This document shows, in pieces, positions 6,487 to 14,305 of a stretch of 18,158 bases of DNA (position 1 is its first letter; each line of letters starts with the position of its first letter). The position numbers were made by a program, and so were the translations under genes. Where the stretch lies: contig WFQV01000524.1 in assembly GCA_015486905.1 (NCBI GenBank), positions 1 through 18,158 on the forward strand, in the 5' to 3' direction. Below the pieces are notes generated by a model. That model ran no database searches. It was not told the DNA's origin and worked only from the letters and a program-made list of their open reading frames with translations. Origin of the DNA: Melioribacteraceae bacterium. Its GTDB lineage: Bacteria > Bacteroidota > Ignavibacteria > Ignavibacteriales > Melioribacteraceae.

Positions 6487-7650
6487 ATGAAACGGCAATT
6501 TAGTTATTTGTTAATATTTGCTATGGCATTGGGCTTTTTGGCTTTTCAATGTCAGTCCACAGAAATGACAAGTGCCAAGTTGTACATCCAACAGAAAAAC
6601 TTAGCCAAAGCAAAAGCATCCTTGCTTAAAGAAGTAAAGAAAAACCCAAAGAGCGACGAAGGTTATTATTTGCTGGGTTACGTATATGGCGAAGAAGGTA
6701 ATTACCCCAAAATGGTTGAAAGTTACAAGAAGTCCTTAGCAATCAGCAAAAAGTTCGAACAAAAAATTGACGGTTCGCGTAAATACTATTGGGCTAAAAA
6801 CTTTAACAACGGGGTAATATTTTTCAACAAAGCAACCAAGAGTGGGGACAAACAAGAGTCCAAAAAGATATTTGAAAAAGCCATAAGTTCTTTTCAGAAC
6901 GCTTCAATATGTCAACCGGATAGTCCCTCGACATATCAGGATTTGGCATTTGCTTATCTGAATATCGGTGAAACCGATAAAGCAATTGAACCCCTTTTGA
7001 AATTGAAAGAGCTTAAAAATTCCGCCGATGTTTATGTAAGGTTGGGACAGCTTTACTTTAACAAAGGCGTTGACGAGATGAACAAATTCTACAAATCGAA
7101 AGACAAAGCCGACAGCCTTTCAGCGATGCAAAGTTATAACAAAGCAATTACCTATTTGGAAGAAGGGAGGAAGAAATATCCTTCCAACAGCGACATTCTT
7201 TTGCTTCTTTCCAACGCTTACATTAAGGCTAACAAAATTAGTGTTGCCATGAGCGCCTTCAAAGCCGGTGTTGAGCAAGATCCGAACAACAAATTTTACA
7301 GATACAACTATGGTGTGCTCCTTTTAGGTGCCGACAAATATGCCGAAGCTGCCGAGCAGTTTAAAAAAGCATTGGAGATAGACCCGAACTACCAAAACGC
7401 TATCTACAACCTTGCCGTTACTTACGTAAAGTGGGGAGCTTCAATGAACGAAGAAGCATTGGCTAAAGGAGAGGAAAGCGATGCATATAAAGAAAAATAC
7501 AAAGCGGCTTATCCTTATTTGGAGAAATATCTGAAATTTAAACCGAACGAAGCATCCGTTTGGGAGCTATTGGGTAAGGTTTACGCTAACCTCGGTATGA
7601 AAGATAAATCGATGAACGCTTTTAACAAAGCTGATTCGCTAAGGAAATAA
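6487..7650 (+). CDS. TPR-repeat lipoprotein
   Basis: This 387-aa protein probably acts as an envelope-anchored scaffold for protein contacts. A basic, hydrophobic leader ends at C22 in FLAFQC. The residues before the Cys (F, Q) depart from the classical L-A/S-G/A-C lipobox, so lipidation is likely but not certain. The rest consists of tetratricopeptide repeats with inserts. Clear units lie at about 25-55, 58-90, 126-140 with 148-175, 180-195 with 213-235, 236-268, 270-302 and 303-350 (split by a charged insert), and a final unit at 356-385. The sequence YNYGVLLLGADKYAEAAEQFKKALEIDP is close to the consensus repeat, although longer than needed to identify it. The gene has a strong ribosome-binding site and is divergent from the add operon. 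No enzymatic domain is visible. Confidence 0.85.
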   Translation: MKRQFSYLLIFAMALGFLAFQCQSTEMTSAKLYIQQKNLAKAKASLLKEVKKNPKSDEGYYLLGYVYGEEGNYPKMVESYKKSLAISKKFEQKIDGSRKYYWAKNFNNGVIFFNKATKSGDKQESKKIFEKAISSFQNASICQPDSPSTYQDLAFAYLNIGETDKAIEPLLKLKELKNSADVYVRLGQLYFNKGVDEMNKFYKSKDKADSLSAMQSYNKAITYLEEGRKKYPSNSDILLLLSNAYIKANKISVAMSAFKAGVEQDPNNKFYRYNYGVLLLGADKYAEAAEQFKKALEIDPNYQNAIYNLAVTYVKWGASMNEEALAKGEESDAYKEKYKAAYPYLEKYLKFKPNEASVWELLGKVYANLGMKDKSMNAFNKADSLRK

Positions 7651-7670
7651 TTATTTCAACAGTTTTTTTT

Positions 7671-7698
7671 AAGCCCATAGAATTATTTCTATGGGCTT
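7671..7698 (+). terminator. Hairpin between TPR gene and DUF3467 gene
   Basis: A perfect 12-bp stem (7671-7682 with 7687-7698, left arm AAGCCCATAGAA) and a 4-nt loop are followed by TTTCTTTATT. It begins 20 bp after the TPR stop codon and ends only about 10 bp before the AGGAGG ribosome-binding site of the next gene. It can work as an intrinsic terminator, although the T tract is broken by a C. It may also act as a leaky terminator or mRNA-end stabiliser inside a longer transcript. Confidence 0.7.
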
Positions 7699-7717
7699 TC
7701 TTTATTCAGGAGGAACG

Positions 7718-8044
7718 ATGGACGGGAAAGACAAACCACAAGGACAGCAGCAAATAAACATCGAATTAAACGAAAAGGAAGCCGAGGGAATTTATTCGAA
7801 CTTAGCTATCATTACACACAGCCCGGCTGAATTTATTATCGACTTTACACGTGTTGTACCGGGCGTACCTAAGGCAAAAGTTCACGCACGCATTATTACC
7901 ACTCCCCAACACGCTAAAATGTTCTTAAATGCCTTGCGGGATAACATCGAAAAATACGAAGCGAGATTCGGTGAAATAAGATTGGAGCAACAGCCTCAAA
8001 ATTTTGGTTACACGAATTTTGATAAAGAAGATAAAATAAATTAA
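7718..8044 (+). CDS. DUF3467 family protein
   Basis: This is a 108-aa soluble protein of the DUF3467 family, whose function is unknown. The characteristic core is present: IYSNLAIITHSPAEFIIDF (about 25-43), VPGVPKAKVHARIITTPQHAK (about 46-66, longer motif listed by key residues P-K-A-K-V-H-A-R) and MFLNALRDNIEKYEARFG. The start is the ATG at 7718, 4 nt after a perfect AGGAGG. A longer reading from 7691 would begin inside the hairpin and is rejected. The gene follows the hairpin closely and is 25 nt upstream of the sensor-cyclase reading frame, so the two are probably on one transcript. Confidence 0.85.
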   Translation: MDGKDKPQGQQQINIELNEKEAEGIYSNLAIITHSPAEFIIDFTRVVPGVPKAKVHARIITTPQHAKMFLNALRDNIEKYEARFGEIRLEQQPQNFGYTNFDKEDKIN

Positions 8045-8069
8045 ATTTTATTTTAGATATTCTAAATTA

Positions 8070-11000
8070 TTGTTTGGAAGTTTGATACAGGCTAAAATTA
8101 AAATATTGTTCATATTTTATTTACTTACGTCCCTTAGCCTATGCGGGCAAAGTCTGTTCCTTGCAAAATACACAACTGATAACGGACTCCCTCAAAGTTC
8201 TGTCTATTCTATTTTACAAGATAAACAAGGTTACCTTTGGATTGGTACGGAAGGTGGGGTAGCTAAATATGACGGTGGTAAGTTCCAAATCTTTATGAAA
8301 GAGGACGGGCTGGTTGCTCTTCACGTTAACGACATTTTCCAAGATAGCAAAGGTAATATTTGGATCGCCACTATTGCAGGGCTTAGCCGTTACGACGGTA
8401 AAAAATTCACTAACTTTAAAAAAGCAAACGGATTACCGGACGATTTTATTTATACCGTAAACGAGGACAGCTCGGGTGCAATTTGGTTGGGTAGTTATGA
8501 GAAGGGAGCAATACGTTATTTCAATAATAAGTTTGTTTCATTTAATAAATCCAACGGCTTCCCCAGTAATAGGGTATTGGACATTTATAAGGATAACAAT
8601 GGGAACCTCTGGTTCGTTACCGGAGGTGAGGGAATTATTGCACGTACAAAGGCAGGCTTTAAACAGTACACAATGAAAGACGGTTTGCTCTGCGACTCTA
8701 CATATTCATTATTTGTCGATTATAACGGAAGGGTGGTAGTTGGTACTTCCTACGGACTCTCGTTTTTTGACGGGAAAAGATTTAAAAATTATAGTACAAA
8801 AACAGGTTTTCTTAATTTTCCCATTAAGTCTATTTTGGAGGATAAATATTATAACATCTGGGTTTGTTATGAGGGCGGTGGCATTGGGGAGTTCGACGGT
8901 AAAAATGTAACTAATTATTCTGATAAAAACGGTTTACCGAGTAATTTTGTCTCAACCGGTTTGGAAGATAAGCGGGGCGATCTATGGTTCGGAACCCAAA
9001 ACGGTTTATTTAAGATTAATGCCGAACGTGTTAAAACAGTCACTAAAAAAGATGGACTTTCTGATAATGTTATCTATGCAATAAATCAGGATCCCAAAGG
9101 GAGGTACTGGTTTGCTCCTTTCGGCTTTGGTATTAATATTCTTGAAAAGGGGAAGTTTAAAGTATTAAACACATCGGACGGTTTAGCTAATAATAGCATT
9201 TCTTCAATATTATTCGATGGCAGCACTGTTTGGCTTGGCACTTTGAACGGTGTTAGTAAATATGACGGAATGAAATTTAAAAATTATCACAAAGATGATG
9301 GGCTTACCGGTAATACGATATTTTCAATTATTAAGGATTCACGCGGTAATATTTGGTTTGGTGGTGAAGGGGGTGCCACAGAATATGACGGTAAAAAATT
9401 TATTAGATATACCCCGGAGGACGGACTTGCACCACAATGGATATATACAATTTACATGGATTCAAGAGGGAATTTATGGTTCGGCTCGGACGTAGGGGGG
9501 GTATCATTTTACGATGGAAAAAAATTCATTACTTACAACAAAGATAACGGTTTCCCTTCAGGCGGAGTCTTCTCAATAATTGAGGATAGATTTGGAAATT
9601 ATTGGTTTGGCTTAGAAGGGAACGGACTTGTAAAATTTGATGGTGAAAATTTTAAACATTACACAACCAAAAACGGACTTTCCCATTCCACTTGTTACTC
9701 AATCCTTGAAGCAGGGAAATACCTCTTCGTTGGTACCGGCAAAGGTATCGACAGAATTGATTACACTCAGTGGGACAAAAAAGGTCCCGACGCTGTTAGA
9801 GTTATTACTAAAGATGATGGTTTACCTAACAACGAAATAACTCAGGGAAGTGCATTTGAAGATTCCAAAGGGAACATCTGGTTTGGTACACAAGGAGGTG
9901 TTGTAACTTTTAATCCTATAAACAAGCCGAAAAAATTCCCCCCGCCGGTTTATTTAACCGACTTAAAAATTAATAAAAAAGAGGTGAATATTGATTCTAT
10001 CGGATATGAATTCAGCCTCAATCCCGACCAGTACAATTTGGATTTTTCTTTTACTTCGATAAGTTTTAATGCTCACAATAAATTGATTTACAAATACAAA
10101 ATTATCGGCTTAAAAGATTCGACTTGGATGGAAACACATGTCGGGCATATTTCTTATCCTTATCTGCCGCCTAATAGTTATAAATTGATAATCAAAGCGA
10201 GGAATGCCGACGGAGTGTGGAGCCAAAAACCATTAGTGCTAAAATTTGTTATCGCTCCTCCTTTTTACACTACTTGGTGGTTTTACATGCTCGTATTTAT
10301 TGTTGTAATTGTTAGTACTTATTTGTTATACATTTACAAAACCGAACAGGTTAAAAAGCGTAATATTGAACTGGCAAATATGGTAAGAATGCGGACAAAG
10401 GAATTGGAAGATGAAAAGAACAAATCCGACGAACTTTTACAGAACATCCTTCCCGTTTCTGCCGTTGAGGAACTTAAAGAGAGAGGGGAAGTTGAACCGC
10501 GAGAATATAAAAATGTAACAATATTATTTACCGATTTTAAAGGCTTTACTTGGACAGCCTCGGTTTTGCCTGCCGACAAACTTGTTAACGAACTAAATGA
10601 TATTTTTGCGGCGTTTGATAAGATAGTTTCAAAATTCGGACTTGAAAAAATGAAGACTATCGGTGATTCTTACATGGCGGCTTGCGGTTTGCCGGTTGAA
10701 CATGAACATCACGCCGTCTTGGCTGTTGAAGCTGCTATCACTATGCAGAATTACATTCAAGAACGGAATAAAAATTCCGCAATTAAATGGGAAATGAGAG
10801 TCGGTCTCCATTCCGGTCAGGTAGTTGCCGGTGTGGTGGGATTAAAGAAATTTACTTACGATATTTGGGGCGATACCGTCAATATTGCAAGCAGAATGGA
10901 GAGTTCCGGTGAGCCCGGGAAAATAAACGTTTCTGCCTTTACTTATATGTTAGTACGCGATTATTACGAATGTGAATACCGTGGTAAAGTGGAAGCCAAG

Positions 11001-11099
11001 GGGAAAGGTAAAATTGATATGTATTTTGTTTACAGACGTAAACCTGAAAAAGAAGAAGAAATCGAAGCAATAATAAACCAACCCGAAGTGCTTATTTGA
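8070..11099 (+). CDS. Periplasmic propeller sensor fused to class III adenylate cyclase
   Basis: This 1009-aa protein probably senses a periplasmic signal and makes cAMP. An N-terminal signal sequence ends near CGQS (25-28). Then come 14 Reg_prop repeats spaced about 41-42 residues, with WIG-like cores at 57, 98, 139, 181, 223, 264, 306, 347, 388, 429, 470, 512, 553 and 604, enough for two seven-bladed propellers. A Y_Y_Y domain (about 655-728), one membrane span (about 736-755) and a coiled coil (757-790) follow. After the linker LLQNILPVSAVEELK (789-803) comes the cyclase domain (813-988). Metal ligands D822 (FTDFKGFT) and D866 (TIGDSYM), adenine-selecting K862 and D931 (YDIWGDTVN), N938 and R942 are all present, so the domain should be active as a homodimer and prefer ATP. 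No ATG lies near the start; TTG at 8070 or 8082 is possible, with 8082 giving a more compact signal peptide. It resembles hybrid two-component polysaccharide sensors with the kinase replaced by a cyclase. Confidence 0.9.
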   Translation: MFGSLIQAKIKILFIFYLLTSLSLCGQSLFLAKYTTDNGLPQSSVYSILQDKQGYLWIGTEGGVAKYDGGKFQIFMKEDGLVALHVNDIFQDSKGNIWIATIAGLSRYDGKKFTNFKKANGLPDDFIYTVNEDSSGAIWLGSYEKGAIRYFNNKFVSFNKSNGFPSNRVLDIYKDNNGNLWFVTGGEGIIARTKAGFKQYTMKDGLLCDSTYSLFVDYNGRVVVGTSYGLSFFDGKRFKNYSTKTGFLNFPIKSILEDKYYNIWVCYEGGGIGEFDGKNVTNYSDKNGLPSNFVSTGLEDKRGDLWFGTQNGLFKINAERVKTVTKKDGLSDNVIYAINQDPKGRYWFAPFGFGINILEKGKFKVLNTSDGLANNSISSILFDGSTVWLGTLNGVSKYDGMKFKNYHKDDGLTGNTIFSIIKDSRGNIWFGGEGGATEYDGKKFIRYTPEDGLAPQWIYTIYMDSRGNLWFGSDVGGVSFYDGKKFITYNKDNGFPSGGVFSIIEDRFGNYWFGLEGNGLVKFDGENFKHYTTKNGLSHSTCYSILEAGKYLFVGTGKGIDRIDYTQWDKKGPDAVRVITKDDGLPNNEITQGSAFEDSKGNIWFGTQGGVVTFNPINKPKKFPPPVYLTDLKINKKEVNIDSIGYEFSLNPDQYNLDFSFTSISFNAHNKLIYKYKIIGLKDSTWMETHVGHISYPYLPPNSYKLIIKARNADGVWSQKPLVLKFVIAPPFYTTWWFYMLVFIVVIVSTYLLYIYKTEQVKKRNIELANMVRMRTKELEDEKNKSDELLQNILPVSAVEELKERGEVEPREYKNVTILFTDFKGFTWTASVLPADKLVNELNDIFAAFDKIVSKFGLEKMKTIGDSYMAACGLPVEHEHHAVLAVEAAITMQNYIQERNKNSAIKWEMRVGLHSGQVVAGVVGLKKFTYDIWGDTVNIASRMESSGEPGKINVSAFTYMLVRDYYECEYRGKVEAKGKGKIDMYFVYRRKPEKEEEIEAIINQPEVLI

Positions 11100-11151
11100 T
11101 TAGGGGCCGATTTTATTGGTGTGACAAAGATAACAAGCTGAGATAGAGCAC

Positions 11152-11179
11152 TTGACAAGTCAATGATTAATATTATATT
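11152..11179 (+). promoter_or_regulatory. Putative sigma-70-type promoter of the T9SS-sorted protein gene
   Basis: A consensus TTGACA (11152-11157) is followed after 16 bp by TATATT (11174-11179). Transcription would begin near 11187, leaving a leader of about 33 nt with AAGGAG before the ATG at 11220. The -10 box lies downstream of the ATG at 11163, so that earlier start cannot be used from this promoter. Confidence 0.6.
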
Positions 11180-11219
11180 GCAACCAGAATTAACAAATAA
11201 TTTCATAAGGAGTTATAAG

Positions 11220-12170
11220 ATGAAAAAGATATTTACCGGAATTTTGATTTTAGCCGCTTTTCTGTTTTTTTCCGATACCTTCGCTCAGCACAAAATAGAT
11301 TTTGTTTTTAAAGTGCGTTACAAAAAAACTTTAAGTTATGGCTATATTTGGATGACCACTACGGTGGACTCAGGAAGTTTTAACGAGGGGCAAGGTTACA
11401 TTGTGCCTCCTTACACCATGCCGAGTGAGGCAGCTATTTTACAACCCGCCTACGATGCAATTGTCGGTTCGGTTTTTAAAATTGACGGCGGAGCATTAAA
11501 CGATGATCTTTTTATCGATATTATTCTCGATAGCTTGGACCTAAATACAGGGGAATATTTCCAAGTATTTGGTGATACACTTTTCATTGATTTGAAAATC
11601 GATGTTTATGTAAACGGGCAATTATACCCGGGGCATTATTTTATGAATTCAGGCAAGTACATTTCCTACGCGATTCCTAAGACCACTGCATTTATGAATT
11701 TTATTAATGGAATAGGAATGCTTGCTACCGATTTAGGCTTTGCTTATATTGGGCCTCAAGGCTGGATTCCCCAAGGAATTATTACGGAAAACACAGCCGA
11801 TACTATTAAGTTTAAGGCAGTGCATCTGTCAAAGTTTGGCGGTGGCAGGGGACATATTACAACAAGCACAGAAGGAGCAGGACTCGAAAACCTCCACGGA
11901 ATCCCAAACAAATATGCTCTCGAACAAAACTATCCTAATCCTTTTAATCCGACTACGGTAATTAAGTACTCGATTCCGAAAGCAAGTAATGTAGAGCTTA
12001 AAGTTTATAACGTTCTTGGTTCCCAAGTTGCCACTCTTGTTTCTCAGCACCAAAACGCTGGTAACTATAAAGTTACATTTAATGCTACCAACCTTAGTTC
12101 AGGCATCTATTTCTATTCGCTTAAAGCAAACAATACTCTAATTACAAAGAAAATGATGCTTGTTAAATAA
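11220..12170 (+). CDS. Secreted protein with type IX secretion sorting domain
   Basis: This 316-aa protein carries a signal peptide (MKKIFTGILILAAF..., cleavage near FAQ, 21-23) for export to the periplasm. Its C-terminal T9SS type A sorting domain (about 232-316) contains NYPNPFNPTT (237-246), SIPKASNVELKVYNVLG, the GxYKVTFN strand, LSSGIYFYSL and a basic end, KKMMLVK. Such tails send proteins across the outer membrane to the cell surface or medium. The central 200 residues are predicted beta-rich, with aromatic and Asp-rich stretches (for example LFIDIILDSLDL and LFIDLKIDVYVNG), and match no family I recognise. The ATG at 11220 is chosen for its AAGGAG site and its fit to the promoter. A terminator follows the stop. 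Confidence 0.85.
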   Translation: MKKIFTGILILAAFLFFSDTFAQHKIDFVFKVRYKKTLSYGYIWMTTTVDSGSFNEGQGYIVPPYTMPSEAAILQPAYDAIVGSVFKIDGGALNDDLFIDIILDSLDLNTGEYFQVFGDTLFIDLKIDVYVNGQLYPGHYFMNSGKYISYAIPKTTAFMNFINGIGMLATDLGFAYIGPQGWIPQGIITENTADTIKFKAVHLSKFGGGRGHITTSTEGAGLENLHGIPNKYALEQNYPNPFNPTTVIKYSIPKASNVELKVYNVLGSQVATLVSQHQNAGNYKVTFNATNLSSGIYFYSLKANNTLITKKMMLVK

Positions 12171-12189
12171 TGTAAAAAATTTGTAATTT

Positions 12190-12212
12190 AAACCGCAGTT
12201 TTACTGCGGTTT
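12190..12212 (+). terminator. Intrinsic terminator after the T9SS-sorted protein gene
   Basis: A perfect 10-bp stem (12190-12199 with 12203-12212, arms AAACCGCAGT and ACTGCGGTTT) with a TTT loop runs into a T-rich tail (to about 12220). It starts about 20 bp after the stop codon and lies only 30 bp before the next ATG. Confidence 0.85.
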
Positions 12213-12242
12213 TTTATTTTAATCAATTATTTGGGGTTAAAT

Positions 12243-14288
12243 ATGAAAATAACAAAATCAATTACACTAATCGTACTTTTTATAGTCTCTTTATTTCTAA
12301 GCGGTTGTGTAAATTTACCCGACAATATTGCACCGCCACGTTACGATGTAACATTGAATTTCCCGCTGAGGGATACAACATACACAATCGACGATGCAAT
12401 AGGCGACGACAGCACAATAACGGTTTCGAAAAATCCCAATACTTTGGGAATGCTTTCTTTTTCACAAACTAAAAACATTTCCACATTTAAAGTTGAAGAC
12501 AATTTAACAATTAACGGATTTTCCACACATTTCTCAAAAGTTATCGGCTCTGTTAAAATAAATAATGTTACGCCCCTTAGCTTAGGAATAAGAGTGGAAG
12601 ATTGGACATCTAATGTTCACAGCGGCTCTTCTATGATTTTCCCCGAGAACGTAGGCGACCTTAATATTCCATTTAAAAAAATCCAACAATTCGAATCTGT
12701 TTCGCTTGATGCCGGTAGTCTTAAAGTTAAAATTCTTAACAGATTACCCGTGGAAATTAAATTGGAAGGCATTACAATTAAAAATGCGGTTTCAGGTACT
12801 ATTGTTGTAAACAAACCTGCAACCGAGGTAATCGACTTGCAACCGCTCGACAGTGCCGAAACCACTTTTGATTTGGGGGGCAAGACTATTGAGGATAGCC
12901 TAATGTATATCGGAAGGATTTATACCCCCGGAAGCCACGGGCAAGAGGTTACAATACCAGCCGATGCCGGCACTCAAATAACTGCTTATTTTAGCAATTT
13001 GGAAATTTCACAAGTTAAAGCGGTGTTACCCCAGCAAGACCCCTTTACCAGAGAGGGTACCGTATCGTTCGATGATTCGACTTATCTTAAGAAAGCTGTC
13101 TTTGATGAAGGAAGTTTTAAAATAACTTTTAACAACCATTTAGACCTCGATATTAAACTTGATTTGAGTATTAAAAATCTTAAGAAAGCGGATGGAAGCA
13201 TTTTTACAGAGTCGGTTACACTTGGGAGAAATGAAAATAATAAAGTTATTTCCGTACCTTCAATTAGCGGTTGGGCAATAGAAAGCCAAGATACGAATAC
13301 CCCTACCAATCAACTTTCTTATTCAGCTACTGTTACCGCTCTTGCTTCGAACGAACCGAGAGTCCTTTCAAAAGACGATAGTATTAGTGTCCAAATTGAT
13401 TTTAATAAAATAACTTTGCGCTCGGTGGAAGGAAAACTTAAGCCTACGAATTTTAATATTACCGAATCAAAATTTGATTTGGATATGGGAGACGTAAAGA
13501 ATAAGCTCTCGTTTCAAAACATTAATTTTAATGATCCGATAATCAAACTGATATTATCCTCTTCGGCTAAAATGGATTTCGAATTAAATTCTCAGCTGAG
13601 TGCTACTAACGGAACGCAGACAAAATCCATGAATCTTAAGAACGTAATAATTTCCTCACCGGGTAAAAACGTAATCGATTTGCGCGATTACGGATTAAAA
13701 AATTTCTTAAACGGTTTTTCCAAATCGCTGCCAGACCATTTTGTCTTTTCCGGTAATGCAATTGTTAATCCTAAATATCAAATTGGTAAGGTTACTAAAG
13801 ACGACTCGATCTCCGGAGATGTTTATATTGAAATTCCTTTGGATATTGGAATTGCAGGCGGGGGTTTCAAAGATACCGTGAATGTAGAATTAGACAAAGA
13901 TACATCGAACATTGCAATTAACTTCGTCGATCTGACTTTGGAAACTACGAATGCCATTCCGCTTAATCTTGTTTTCAGAGGTGAATTTCTCGATACACTT
14001 AACAATCCTTTATTCCCGCTGCCTCCGGAGGGAAGTTCTGCGGATAGCCTTGTTATTCCCGCACCGACGGTTAACACGGACGGTTATGTTGTTACACCTG
14101 GCGTGAATAAGCAGGTAATCAGAATTACCGGTTCCGAAGCCAAGCGTTTTATGAAGAACGGAAAAGTGGCAATGGAGTTCAAATTATTTACTCCTCCGCC
14201 GGATAGAAACACTCCTGTGAAATTTAGAAATACCGATTACATTTCGGTTAAAGCATACGCCACAGCCGGTTATAGGGTTAATAATTAA
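12243..14288 (+). CDS. Large beta-rich lipoprotein of unknown function
   Basis: This 681-aa protein has a classical lipoprotein signal: basic start, hydrophobic run and LFLSGC with C22 as the lipidation site. I recognise no catalytic domain. The mature protein is dominated by alternating hydrophobic and polar strands. A recurring strand pattern, Asn followed by hydrophobic-Pro/Asp-hydrophobic-x-hydrophobic, appears near 108-118 (NVTPLSLGIRV), 166-175 (NRLPVEIKLE), 298-309 (NHLDLDIKLDLS) and 570-579 (NAIPLNLVFR). This suggests several similar beta-sandwich modules, loosely like LEA14/WHy domains. The start is the ATG at 12243 after GGGGTT, not the TTG at 12231. It lies 17 bp upstream of a barrel-like outer-membrane protein and is probably cotranscribed with it, so the two may work together at the outer membrane. 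Confidence 0.82.
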   Translation: MKITKSITLIVLFIVSLFLSGCVNLPDNIAPPRYDVTLNFPLRDTTYTIDDAIGDDSTITVSKNPNTLGMLSFSQTKNISTFKVEDNLTINGFSTHFSKVIGSVKINNVTPLSLGIRVEDWTSNVHSGSSMIFPENVGDLNIPFKKIQQFESVSLDAGSLKVKILNRLPVEIKLEGITIKNAVSGTIVVNKPATEVIDLQPLDSAETTFDLGGKTIEDSLMYIGRIYTPGSHGQEVTIPADAGTQITAYFSNLEISQVKAVLPQQDPFTREGTVSFDDSTYLKKAVFDEGSFKITFNNHLDLDIKLDLSIKNLKKADGSIFTESVTLGRNENNKVISVPSISGWAIESQDTNTPTNQLSYSATVTALASNEPRVLSKDDSISVQIDFNKITLRSVEGKLKPTNFNITESKFDLDMGDVKNKLSFQNINFNDPIIKLILSSSAKMDFELNSQLSATNGTQTKSMNLKNVIISSPGKNVIDLRDYGLKNFLNGFSKSLPDHFVFSGNAIVNPKYQIGKVTKDDSISGDVYIEIPLDIGIAGGGFKDTVNVELDKDTSNIAINFVDLTLETTNAIPLNLVFRGEFLDTLNNPLFPLPPEGSSADSLVIPAPTVNTDGYVVTPGVNKQVIRITGSEAKRFMKNGKVAMEFKLFTPPPDRNTPVKFRNTDYISVKAYATAGYRVNN

Positions 14289-14305
14289 AAATTGGAGAAA
14301 TAAAG

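Noticed and set aside
7691..8044. DUF3467 start at ATG 7691
   Set aside because: That ATG lies in the right arm of the hairpin; the ATG at 7718 follows a perfect AGGAGG.
11163..12170. T9SS protein start at ATG 11163
   Set aside because: It lies upstream of the predicted -10 box and would bury the signal peptide behind 19 extra residues.
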